Origin: an uncultured bacterium
GTDB taxonomy: Bacteria > Eisenbacteria > RBG-16-71-46 > CAIMUX01
Assembly: GCA_946886185.1 (NCBI GenBank)
Contig: CAMPIC010000085.1
Span: 1 to 8,817, forward strand
Direction of reading: 5' to 3'
Length of the DNA stretch: 8,817 nt
Shown here: positions 1 to 7,500 of the stretch, piece by piece
Position numbering within the stretch: position 1 is the first letter of the stretch
Layout of the letters: the number at the start of each line of letters is the position of its first letter
The notes under the pieces: model-generated
Seen by the model: only the letters and a program-made list of their open reading frames with translations
Told to the model about the DNA's origin: nothing
Database searches by the model: none
Made by a program: the position numbers and the translations under genes

Positions 1-1
1 C

Positions 2-394
2 GACGGAACTGATCGTCCGATCTCCGACGACGAAGTCACCATCATGACGATTTGCGCGGGCGCGCTCGCGGAGTTCTTCACCGAGAATCGCGATCTTCTG
101 ACGACCGCCGGAGATTTTGAAACAGTCTGCACGGGCTACAGCGATCCGGAGGGTGTGGAAATCCGCTTCACCTACCCTTTCGAGGCGGGCGAGGAGTTCG
201 AAGTCAACACCCCTCGTTCGAGCCAGTCCTCTTCGCAGGCCCGCGAACGTGCTTCCGGCCCCGGCGGCAGCGGTCGGCCTGGCCGAGACGAAGCAATGCG
301 AGGCCCCGCTTTTCAGGGCAGGAACGATCCATGCCTGTGCGGCAGCGGGAAGAAATATAAACGTTGCTGCCTCGCCGCCGACCGCGCGACGTAG
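2..394 (+). CDS. SEC-C motif protein, C-terminal part (5' end outside window)
   Basis: The frame is open from the first bases of the window to a TAG at 392-394, so the gene probably starts upstream. The first in-frame ATG is at 44, but it has only a weak purine stretch before it and the codons upstream of it also read as plausible protein. Counting from that ATG, residues 1-55 look like a folded acidic domain that I do not recognise. Residues 56-85 are a Ser/Gly/Arg-rich linker. Residues 92-109 form a SEC-C zinc motif: GRNDPC, then CGSGKKYKRCC, with cysteines at 97, 99, 108 and 109 (C-x-C-x8-C-C). In SecA this motif binds zinc and SecB, but it is also appended to many unrelated bacterial proteins, so the role of this one cannot be named. 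It ends 104 bases before the SWIM gene on the same strand. Confidence 0.75.
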   Translation, partial: DGTDRPISDDEVTIMTICAGALAEFFTENRDLLTTAGDFETVCTGYSDPEGVEIRFTYPFEAGEEFEVNTPRSSQSSSQARERASGPGGSGRPGRDEAMRGPAFQGRNDPCLCGSGKKYKRCCLAADRAT

Positions 395-415
395 CGAGGC
401 CGTTCCATCGCGCTG

Positions 416-444
416 TTGACTGGCGGTGCGAATCGCGGAATTCT
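416..444 (+). promoter_or_regulatory. Possible sigma70-like promoter for the SWIM/SNF2 locus
   Basis: TTGACT at 416-421 matches the -35 consensus at five of six positions. It is followed after 17 bases by AATTCT at 439-444, which matches the -10 consensus at only three of six. It lies between the SEC-C gene and the GTG start at 499. The spacing is right but the -10 is poor, so this is a weak prediction. Confidence 0.25.
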
Positions 445-486
445 TCCGTTTCCCGTGAATGAACACGCTGATTTCGACCAAACATT

Positions 487-490
487 GGAG
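487..490 (+). promoter_or_regulatory. Ribosome binding site of the SWIM gene
   Basis: GGAG at 487-490 lies eight bases before the GTG at 499. The same frame is closed upstream by a TGA at 460-462, and no ATG lies between, so this site supports GTG 499 as the start. Confidence 0.6.
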
Positions 491-498
491 TCCCCGCC

Positions 499-1869
499 GT
501 GTCCCAACTGCTCGACCTGTTTTCCGCCGACATCCGCGAATCCGGAAACGACCTTTTCTACGACTGCGAAGTCGTCATCAAGAAAGTCAAGGAGGGCAAG
601 GGCGCGCACATCGAGGCTCGGGTGCAAGAAGAGAAGCGCGCTCATACCGTCCGCGTCGAGGCGACGACGCGCGGAGTCTCGTTGAGTTGCACGTGCAAGA
701 AGATCACCTCCGAACGAGGCTGTCCGCACATGTGGGCTGCGCTCCTGGAGTCGATGTCGACGAAAAAGGGTGAGAGCTGGCTCCAGAAGCGCTTCGACAG
801 CGACGTGATCGCAGTGTTCGAGGACATCGTCGATCCCGACATCGACTGGGACGACGACCTCGATGACTTCTCTGCTTCGGATGGCGCACGCTCAGGACTC
901 GGACGATCATCCCGCGATTCGAAATCATCCTCGCGCTCGAAGGCATCACCGACCAAGTCTGCGACGTCGTCATCGAAGGCGACAGGTGGTACCGAGCACG
1001 GCTCCGACTCGCCTTCCTGGAAGGCCAGGAGCCTTTCCAGTCTGCATGCGCCTCCCTCCCTCCCGGCCGTGGCTCCCATGAGCGGCGCCAGCGACTCCTC
1101 CTCATCCCGCGGCGGATCGCGCGCGGCCTCGTCGTCCCGGGCCTCGTCCCCGGCGCTGAATCGGCCGCCGGCATGGAAAGGCGCGCTCCATTCCGTGGAA
1201 ACGTATCGGGCGATGCACTCCGCCTATCGCCGGCCGTCGAACCCCGTGACGAAGCCGCTCACGGTGTACTTCCTCGTTCGGCCTGCATGGTTCTCCGACA
1301 TGCCGGTGGAGCTGGAGATCATCGGACAGCGCAGGAACAAAGGAGGATGGGGAAAGCGGCAGGCCATCCCGATCCAGGAGTCGGATCTCGCATGGATCGA
1401 CTCCGACGCAGACGCGGCGGTGGTCCGCCGTTTGACCGGGTGTCGTGACGGCCGGATTCCTGACGAGATGGGAGGACAGTCGAGCTTTCTCCTTCGAGCC
1501 GATGCGTTCGCGGAGATCGCTCCCGAGATCGCCGCGCGCGGCCGGCTGCTCGGCATCCCCAAGCATATGGAGTCCGCCGGAGCGAGCTCGACCTGGCGCA
1601 ATCGCTTCGGTCCGGGCGACCTCGACTTGGAAGAGGCGATTCCGCTCACCTGGGATCCGGGAGATCCTTGGAGAGCAGAGATCGGGATGGATCGTCTCGA
1701 GTCGGGACAGGCCTTCATGGCGGCCATCCGGCTGGTCCGAGGCGAAGCGCGGCTTCCGGTGAACCAGGTCGAGACGTTTTCTCGCGGGTTCGCCATTCAC
1801 GGAGACCAGCTCATTCGAATCGAGGGAGAGGACCTGCGTCCCTGGATCCAGGCGATCGAGATTCCGTGA
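499..1869 (+). CDS. SWIM zinc-finger protein, N-terminal half of a SWIM-SNF2 protein
   Basis: 456 residues from a GTG start. The SWIM zinc finger is plain at residues 64-77 (C64-T-C66, eight residues, C75-P-H77; CxC-x8-CxH). SWIM fingers bind nucleic acid or protein and often form the N-terminus of bacterial SNF2-family ATPases. Residues 115-123 are Asp-rich. Residues 124-220 are a low-complexity Ser/Arg/Ala linker of about 97 residues, longer than I would expect. Residues 225-456 resemble the region between SWIM and the ATPase in bacterial SNF2 proteins: a VELEIIGQRRNKGGWGK strand, an LVRGEARLP segment, and a strand ending in RPWIQAIEIP. The protein then meets TGA 1867-1869, in the same frame as the SNF2 ORF. 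Homologues I know run on from the WI segment into the part encoded just after this stop, so this is most likely the front half of one ancestral gene. Confidence 0.85.
   Translation: MSQLLDLFSADIRESGNDLFYDCEVVIKKVKEGKGAHIEARVQEEKRAHTVRVEATTRGVSLSCTCKKITSERGCPHMWAALLESMSTKKGESWLQKRFDSDVIAVFEDIVDPDIDWDDDLDDFSASDGARSGLGRSSRDSKSSSRSKASPTKSATSSSKATGGTEHGSDSPSWKARSLSSLHAPPSLPAVAPMSGASDSSSSRGGSRAASSSRASSPALNRPPAWKGALHSVETYRAMHSAYRRPSNPVTKPLTVYFLVRPAWFSDMPVELEIIGQRRNKGGWGKRQAIPIQESDLAWIDSDADAAVVRRLTGCRDGRIPDEMGGQSSFLLRADAFAEIAPEIAARGRLLGIPKHMESAGASSTWRNRFGPGDLDLEEAIPLTWDPGDPWRAEIGMDRLESGQAFMAAIRLVRGEARLPVNQVETFSRGFAIHGDQLIRIEGEDLRPWIQAIEIP
1867..1869 (+). other. Single in-frame TGA separating the SWIM and SNF2 halves
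   Basis: The frame from GTG 499 stops at this TGA and is open again from GAC 1870 all the way to TGA 4329, with no frameshift. Translation after the stop begins DVHEKDLDAFLESAAI and continues ILPGCPVIDVPE, which fits the 'D-x-L-L-x-x-L ... LPxLxLPE' stretch that normally follows the WI segment in one-piece bacterial SNF2 proteins. The first in-frame NTG codons downstream are CTG 1900 and TTG 1918, neither with a good Shine-Dalgarno, and the first ATG is at 2026. TGA also ends the SNF2 ORF at its natural C-terminus, so TGA appears to be a real stop codon in this genome. Confidence 0.8.
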
Positions 1870-1917
1870 GACGTTCATGAAAAGGATCTCGACGCGTTCC
1901 TGGAGTCCGCCGCGATC

Positions 1918-4329
1918 TTGCCGGGTTGTCCGGTCATCGATGTCCCGGAAGCGAAACGCTGGAAGCACCGCGTCCGACCCCCGGTTCCACGACTGTTGGT
2001 CCTGGCTCCGGGCGAGATTCCGGATATGCACAGGCCCGGCAGTGCGCGCTTCGCGTCTCCATCGTCGCGTCGATCCGGCACGCTCGGCGCTCGTGAGATC
2101 GCGGCCCGTCTCGAGTTCGACTACGACGGCGCCGTCATCGACGGCCGTTCCCGGGAGAACCGCATCGTCGATCGAGAGAATCGGACCATCGTCATGCGAC
2201 ACGGCATCGCCGAGGCGGAAGCGGCGCGCTCTTTGGGTGAGCTCGGAATCAAGCACCGAAAGTCGGAGGCGAACGACTTCTTCGTGATCCAGGAGTCGAA
2301 GCTGCCGGCGCTGGCCCAGGAGTTGATGCAGCAGGGTTGGCAAGTCCGGACCAAGGATGCGGTCGTCCACAATTTCAGCGCGGTGAGGACGCGGGTCTCT
2401 TCGGGAATCGATTGGTTCGCGGTCCAGGTGCAGGTGTCCTATGAAGGCTTCGAGGATGTCGACTTGCCGCGCATTCTCGACGCGATCAAACGCGGGGATC
2501 GCACCGTTCGACTGGGAGACGGCACGGTCGGATTCGTGCCGGAAGATTGGCTGAGAAAGAGCGGCCTTTTGCTCGACGCAGGCCAGCTCCAAGACGGGGA
2601 GCTTCGCTTCGGCCGGCATCAAGCGGCGCTCCTGGATGCCTTGCTCGCGAGCCAGCCCGAAGTGTCGGTCGATGAAACCTTCGATCGCGTTCGCCGCGAG
2701 CTCCGCTCGTTCGACGGAGTCAATCCGGTGGCCCCACCCAAATCGTTCCAGGCGGAGCTGCGCGACTATCAGCGTGACAGTCTGGGATGGTTCGCTTTCC
2801 TGCGCCGATTCGGGTTCGGCGGATGCCTGGCGGATGACATGGGACTGGGCAAGACGGTCATGGTGCTGGCCCTGCTCGATTCCCGCCGCGGAAAGGCGGC
2901 GCAGCGGGAGACCGGCGTAAAGTCGGGAGACGGGGAGGAGAGACCGTCGCTCGTGATCGTGCCTCGATCCCTCATCTTCAACTGGCGATTCGAGGCGGAG
3001 CGGTTCGCCCCGAAGCTGCGCCTCCTCGATCACTCGGGCCCGGATCGCGGCGAGCTGGGAGCCGCGCTCGCGACGACCAAGGCGGACGTGGTGGTCACGA
3101 CCTACGGAGTGTTGCGCCGTGACATCGTCGAGTTCAAGGACATGAAGTTCGACTATGTCGTCCTCGATGAGTCGCAAGCGATCAAGAATCACTGGACCTC
3201 GACCTCGAAGGCGGTGCGGCTGCTGCAAGCGCGCCATCGCCTCGCCATGAGCGGGACTCCGGTGGAGAACCATCTGGGAGAGCTCTGGTCGCTCTTCGAC
3301 TTCCTCAATCCCGGACTGCTCGGATCGGCCCATCGCTTTCACAAATGGTCCACGGCGCCAGTCGAGCGCGAAGAGGAGCTCGGGGCCCTTGCGGATTCCG
3401 GGGAAGTAGAGAACGGAGAGGGAGGCGGTACGAGGAGCGGATCCTTCGCGGCGGCACCCGGCGATGCATCGAATGGCAGCGATCGGCTCGGCCAGCGAGC
3501 GACGGCACAGCCCGTTGCCTCGAATTTACTGGCCGCGGCCGTGCGCCCCTTCGTTCTGCGCCGTACCAAGGCTCAAGTCGCTCAGCAGCTCCCGGAGAAG
3601 ACGGAGCAAACCGTGTTCTGCGAGCTGGGCACGGCGCAGCGGAAACTGTATGAGAGTCTCCGCAAGCACTACCAATCGCTTCTTCTTTCGGATAGTCCCG
3701 CAGCGGCCAGCGCCGCTCGTGAGGGGGGAAGCCGATCCGTGGTCATTCTCGAGGGCTTGCTGCGACTCCGGCAAGCCGCCTGTCACTCCGGCTTGATCGA
3801 TCGGAAGGACGAGGCGGAGGAATCGGCGAAACTGGACGTTCTCGTGGAACGACTCGCCGAGCTCAAGGAGGAAGGCCACAAAGCGCTGGTCTTCTCGCAG
3901 TTCGTCAAGCTCCTCGAACTCGTCAAACCTCGGCTCGAGAGCGCCGGGATCCGCTACGTATACCTCGATGGCAAGACCAAGAATCGCGCGCAGTGCGTGG
4001 AACGATTCCAGAACGAGCCCGACCTGGACGTGTTCCTGATCAGCCTCAAGGCGGGTGGAACCGGGCTCAATCTCACCGCTGCCACTTATGTGTTCCTGCT
4101 CGATCCTTGGTGGAATCCCGCGGTGGAAGCGCAGGCGATCGATCGGACGCACCGCATCGGTCAGTCGCGCTCTGTGCTCGCTTGTCGCCTGGTCGCCCGC
4201 GACACGGTCGAGGAGAGGATCCTCGAGCTCCAGGAGAGGAAGCGGCACCTCGCCGACTCGATCATCCAGGCGGATCGCGGACTCCTGCAAAACCTGGGTC
4301 GAGAGGATCTGGAACTCCTGCTGTCCTGA
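1918..4329 (+). CDS. SNF2-family DEAD/DEAH-like helicase (ATPase half of SWIM-SNF2 protein)
   Basis: 803 residues counted from TTG 1918; the frame is open from 1870 and the true start is uncertain. It is an ATP-dependent double-stranded DNA translocase of the SNF2/Rad54-like superfamily 2. Residues 1 to about 260 are the bacterial SNF2-associated domain. The motifs are all present: LRDYQ at about 281-285, DDMGLGKT (Walker A) at 306-313, IVPRSLIFNW (Ia) at 347-356, TTYG at 394-397, DESQ (Walker B) at 417-420, MSGTPVEN (III) at 444-451, VRPFVLRRTK at 542-551, ALVFSQF (IV) at 656-662, YLDG at 682-685, AGGTGLNL (V) at 712-719, and QAIDRTHRIGQ (VI) at 739-749. The end, REDLELLLS, is the usual family C-terminus. 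A low-complexity insert of about 46 residues (488-533) sits just before VRPFVLRRTK. The catalytic core looks functional. Without the SWIM half it may be a truncated product or an inactive remnant. Confidence 0.9.
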   Translation: MPGCPVIDVPEAKRWKHRVRPPVPRLLVLAPGEIPDMHRPGSARFASPSSRRSGTLGAREIAARLEFDYDGAVIDGRSRENRIVDRENRTIVMRHGIAEAEAARSLGELGIKHRKSEANDFFVIQESKLPALAQELMQQGWQVRTKDAVVHNFSAVRTRVSSGIDWFAVQVQVSYEGFEDVDLPRILDAIKRGDRTVRLGDGTVGFVPEDWLRKSGLLLDAGQLQDGELRFGRHQAALLDALLASQPEVSVDETFDRVRRELRSFDGVNPVAPPKSFQAELRDYQRDSLGWFAFLRRFGFGGCLADDMGLGKTVMVLALLDSRRGKAAQRETGVKSGDGEERPSLVIVPRSLIFNWRFEAERFAPKLRLLDHSGPDRGELGAALATTKADVVVTTYGVLRRDIVEFKDMKFDYVVLDESQAIKNHWTSTSKAVRLLQARHRLAMSGTPVENHLGELWSLFDFLNPGLLGSAHRFHKWSTAPVEREEELGALADSGEVENGEGGGTRSGSFAAAPGDASNGSDRLGQRATAQPVASNLLAAAVRPFVLRRTKAQVAQQLPEKTEQTVFCELGTAQRKLYESLRKHYQSLLLSDSPAAASAAREGGSRSVVILEGLLRLRQAACHSGLIDRKDEAEESAKLDVLVERLAELKEEGHKALVFSQFVKLLELVKPRLESAGIRYVYLDGKTKNRAQCVERFQNEPDLDVFLISLKAGGTGLNLTAATYVFLLDPWWNPAVEAQAIDRTHRIGQSRSVLACRLVARDTVEERILELQERKRHLADSIIQADRGLLQNLGREDLELLLS

Positions 4330-4341
4330 GCCTTCCGAGCT

Positions 4342-4361
4342 TCCATGGTAGCGTCCGTGGA
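4342..4361 (+). terminator. Hairpin after the SNF2 stop, possible terminator
   Basis: TCCATGG (4342-4348) pairs with CCGTGGA (4355-4361) over seven base pairs with one G-T wobble and a six-base loop, 12 bases after the TGA. No T-tract follows, so it is not a classical intrinsic terminator. It may protect the 3' end, assist Rho-dependent termination, or be chance. Confidence 0.3.
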
Positions 4362-4384
4362 TTCGTAAGGGAATTCACCTATTC

Positions 4385-4390
4385 TATAAA
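4385..4390 (+). promoter_or_regulatory. Candidate -10 box for the secreted repeat protein
   Basis: TATAAA at 4385-4390 matches the -10 consensus at five of six positions and lies in the most A/T-rich part of the window. At 17-base spacing the -35 position reads TTCGTA (4362-4367), only three of six. Transcription from here would give a 5' leader of roughly 135 bases before the GTG at 4532. Confidence 0.35.
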
Positions 4391-4410
4391 CCGATGGTCA
4401 ATCGTCGGTT
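4389..4410. promoter_or_regulatory. Dyad overlapping the candidate -10, possible operator
   Basis: AACCGA at 4389-4394 is perfectly inverted as TCGGTT at 4405-4410. The pairing can extend inward by a further T-G, G-C and G-T pair to a TCAA loop, giving a nine-pair imperfect stem. Because the left arm overlaps the TATAAA box, it could be a repressor operator in DNA. If transcription starts further upstream, it could instead act as an RNA hairpin. Confidence 0.35.
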
Positions 4411-4423
4411 AGGCGATGATTTC

Positions 4424-4469
4424 CGACCCAGGGGGTGCTTTTAGTGGTAATCCCTGAAAAAATGGGTCG
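4424..4469 (+). promoter_or_regulatory. Stem-loop in the probable 5' leader of the repeat-protein gene
   Basis: CGACCCA (4424-4430) and TGGGTCG (4463-4469) form a perfect seven-pair stem around a 32-base interior. An alternative overlapping pairing, CAGGG (4429-4433) with CCCTG (4452-4456), is followed directly by an A6 run. The two pairings share bases 4429-4430, so they exclude each other as drawn, which is the geometry of a switch. I do not recognise a riboswitch family here. Confidence 0.35.
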
Positions 4470-4517
4470 AGGTTCCCACCGGGCGGCCGATACCTGTGGA
4501 CAGCTCGCTTTCGGGGA

Positions 4518-4525
4518 AAGGAAGG
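4518..4525 (+). promoter_or_regulatory. Strong Shine-Dalgarno deciding the GTG 4532 start
   Basis: AAGGAAGG at 4518-4525 ends six bases before GTG 4532. The frame is closed by a TGA at 4526-4528, so no earlier start is possible. The next in-frame ATG codons (4706 and 4736) lie within or after the hydrophobic signal core, which makes 4532 the only sensible start. Confidence 0.7.
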
Positions 4526-4531
4526 TGAGAG

Positions 4532-7500
4532 GTGGCCCACATCTCACACCTCGCCGCGATCCCTGTTCAACGGCGTGGCGTCGCCTCGTCGGTCCGCGTC
4601 CTCGCCCAAGTCTTCCGCGCTCGACGCACGGTTCGGGCGGGCGCCAGTCATGGTGGAGCAGCCGTTCGTCACGCTTACCTCTTCATCGTTTTCTCCACCA
4701 TTTGTATGGGGAGCGTCGCTCCTGCACAGGCTGCCATGCGCATGACGAGCGGGTTCTACCTCGGACTCGGTATCGTCAACCAGCCCGTGCTTACAGTGGG
4801 TTTCCAGCCCGACGTCGTAATCGTGAAAGCGGTCACCGCGCAGGTTGCGGTCTGTAGAACCACGTCGATGAGCGGCTCGAAGGAGTTGGGCGTATCCACC
4901 GCCCTGCAAGCGAATCGCATCATCTCGTTCGATCCTCTCGGATTCACGGTCGGCACCCACGCTTCGGTGAACGCGCTCGCCACGATCTATCACTGGGTCG
5001 CGTTCCAGAGCGCTCCGGGAGAGATGGAGATCGGCTCCTATACCGGCAACGGCGCCGATGACCGCGCGTTGACTGGCTTCGGCCTCGCGCCGGATTACGC
5101 GATCGTGATTCCGAGCGCGGCCCAGCACGCGGTGCAGCGCTTTGCCGGTCAGCCGGACGATGGGTCATTCCGCTTCGATGCCTCCGCCGCCACCGCGAAC
5201 TCCATCCAATCGTTCCTGTCCGACGGTCTCGAGCTCGGCTCTTCCGCCGAGGTCAATGCATCCGGCGAGACCTATCACTATGTGGCGTGGAGAAGCGCCG
5301 CGTCCGCGGTCGATGTCGGAAGCTATGTCGGGAACGTCACCGACAATCGCTCCATCACCGCACCGGGATTCCTGCCCACGTGGGTGCTCGTGCGGGGAAG
5401 CGGCACCCATCCCGTGCACCGACCGGCGTCGCTCCTGCTGGATGCGACGCTTCCCATCCCTGCGGTTGCGCAATTCGCGAATGGCATCCAGGCACTGAAT
5501 GCGAACGGGTTCCAGGTGGGAACGCACGCTTCGGTCAACGCCGCGGAAAGCACGTACTACTTCGCCGCCTTCAACGACAATCCGAACGGCCACACCGATC
5601 TTTCGCTCGAACTGGACGTGGACGCCATCGATCCGCTGGAAGGGCAGACGGTGGAGCTCACGGTCCAGCTCGAGAATGCCGGACCGGCGACCGCGACGAC
5701 GCTGGTCGTCGATCTGCCGCTGCCCGATGGATTGACGTTCCTGCAGTCTTCGGGAGCGGGGACGTACACACCCCCAGCGTGGGAGGTTTCTTCGCTCGCG
5801 AGCGGGGCAGCCGCCACGCTTACCGTAGAAGCGACGGTCGATCTCGGGACGATGGGAGAGCAGCTCGAGGTCGAGGCGATGCTCGATCACTCCGATCAAG
5901 CCGATCCGACGTCGCAGGATCATGCGGATCAGGTGACGTTGACGATCGGAGGAATCGACCTTGCGGTCGAGGTGAACGGGAGCGCGGAGACCTCGCCCCC
6001 CGGTGAAGAAGTGTCGTTTTCGATCACGCTGACCAATCTGAGCGCCGGGAGCGCAACCGGCATCGTTCTCCAGAATCAACTCCCGGCCGGCATCACCTAT
6101 CTCTCGCATCAGGCGAGCCTGGGAACGTTCGACTCGGGCACGGGGCAGTGGTCGCTCGACCTGGGTCCTCTCGACGAGGAGACGCTCGTCGTGGGAGGGC
6201 GCATCGGCGACGGCGTGTACGGACAGCTCCTCACGAACGTCACCTCGATCGCGGTTCTGGACCAGACTGATCCGGTCGCGGCCAACGACGAGGCGAGCGC
6301 ATCCATCTATGCCACGGCTGCCGACGTGGGCGTCGAGCTGATCGTCGATCTCGAGACGCCGATTCCGGGGGCTCCGGTGATCTTCACCATCACCGCGACC
6401 AATCACGGTCCCGACACGGCGACCCAGATCCAGATCCGCGACCTCCTTCCGGAAGACCTCACATTCGTGCTCGCGGTTCCGAGCACCGGCACGTACAGCG
6501 CGGCGACCGGCCTCTGGCAGTTCGGCCAGCTCGTCGCGGATCAATCCGCGCAGCTCCTGATCACCACGCTCGTCGATTTCGTTCCTGATGAGGGGGTGAT
6601 CGCGAACACGGCCGAGCTGATCGGCGTCCTTCCGTTCGATCAGAATCGGGACAACGATGCGGACACCGTGATCCTTTCTCCGGAAGGATCGGATCTCGAA
6701 CTGGACGTCTCGGCGGATGACCTCTTCCCGGTGGAAGGGGACACCGTCGAGATCGAGCTCGAAGTGACCAACCACGGACCCGCGCCCACTCTGGCGGCAA
6801 CCGTCACCCTCGATCTCGATCCCGGCTTGACCGTTCTTTCGTCCGAGGCTTCGGCCGGACTGTACCTGCTGGGCGCGTGGGTCATTCCAGCGCTCGCCAC
6901 GGATGGCGCCGAAACGCTCACGCTCCAGTGTCGCCTCGCGGCGGGCACCGGCGGCACGCAACAGACCGCGGCGGGCGTGGTGCTGCTCGATCCTCCGTTC
7001 GTCGATCCGATTTCGAACAACGATGAGGACTCGGTCACGTTGACGGTGTCCGAGCCGGCCGCGGCCGACCTCGCGCTCGATCTCTCCGCCGACGATGCGG
7101 ACCCCTCGCGCGGAGATACGGTGCATCTCTACGTCGATGTCGAGAACGCGGGACCGGATCCCGCGCAGCACGCCGCCGTCTCGATCTCGCTTCCATCCGG
7201 CGTGACGTTCCTATCCGCCGCTGTTTCGAAGGGAAGCTACGATTCGGCGAGCCGCACCTGGTCGATCGGCGCGATCGGCGCCTCCCAGGACGAGCGCCTC
7301 GACCTCGCGGTGGAGATCGGACCCGGGAGTACGACCCGCACGGTGAGCGCCTCGATTACCGAGACCAATCCGGATGATCCGACCGAGACCGACTGGACCG
7401 ATACTCAGGTCCTGCGCGTGCATGAGGTCGATCTGGCGATCGTGGTGAGCGCCGACGCCGATCGTCCCGATCCGGGCGCGACGGTGGAGTTTCTGGTCAC

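Noticed and set aside
1867..1869. TGA as a selenocysteine codon or as a reassigned sense codon
   Set aside because: No SECIS-like hairpin is evident just downstream, the family has no selenocysteine here, TGG is used for Trp throughout, and TGA serves as the natural stop at 4327-4329.
1877..2287. ATG 1877 as the start of a separate gene after the TGA
   Set aside because: It is in a different frame from the SNF2 domain and gives an Arg/Ser-rich product with no recognisable features.
1102..3342. Antisense open frame of 746 codons opposite the SWIM/SNF2 locus
   Set aside because: It is the mirror of a GC-rich coding frame, has a skewed Arg/Glu/Leu composition and no recognisable domain, while the + strand carries clear SNF2 motifs.
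4411..4470. Fluoride or c-di-GMP riboswitch, prompted by GGCGATGA and the nearby stems
   Set aside because: The conserved downstream elements of both classes (a TGATG-CTCC type segment, or the GCAAAG and receptor motifs) are missing.
4742..4744. ATG 4742 or 4736 as the start of the repeat protein
   Set aside because: These lie just after a textbook signal-peptide core and AQA cleavage site in the same frame, and have no Shine-Dalgarno. GTG 4532 has a strong one.
5165..7171. Antisense open frame of 668 codons, and another of 352 codons at 7211-8269, opposite the repeat-protein gene
   Set aside because: Both are explained by codon bias on the + strand. The Arg-rich, low-complexity translations show no family features.
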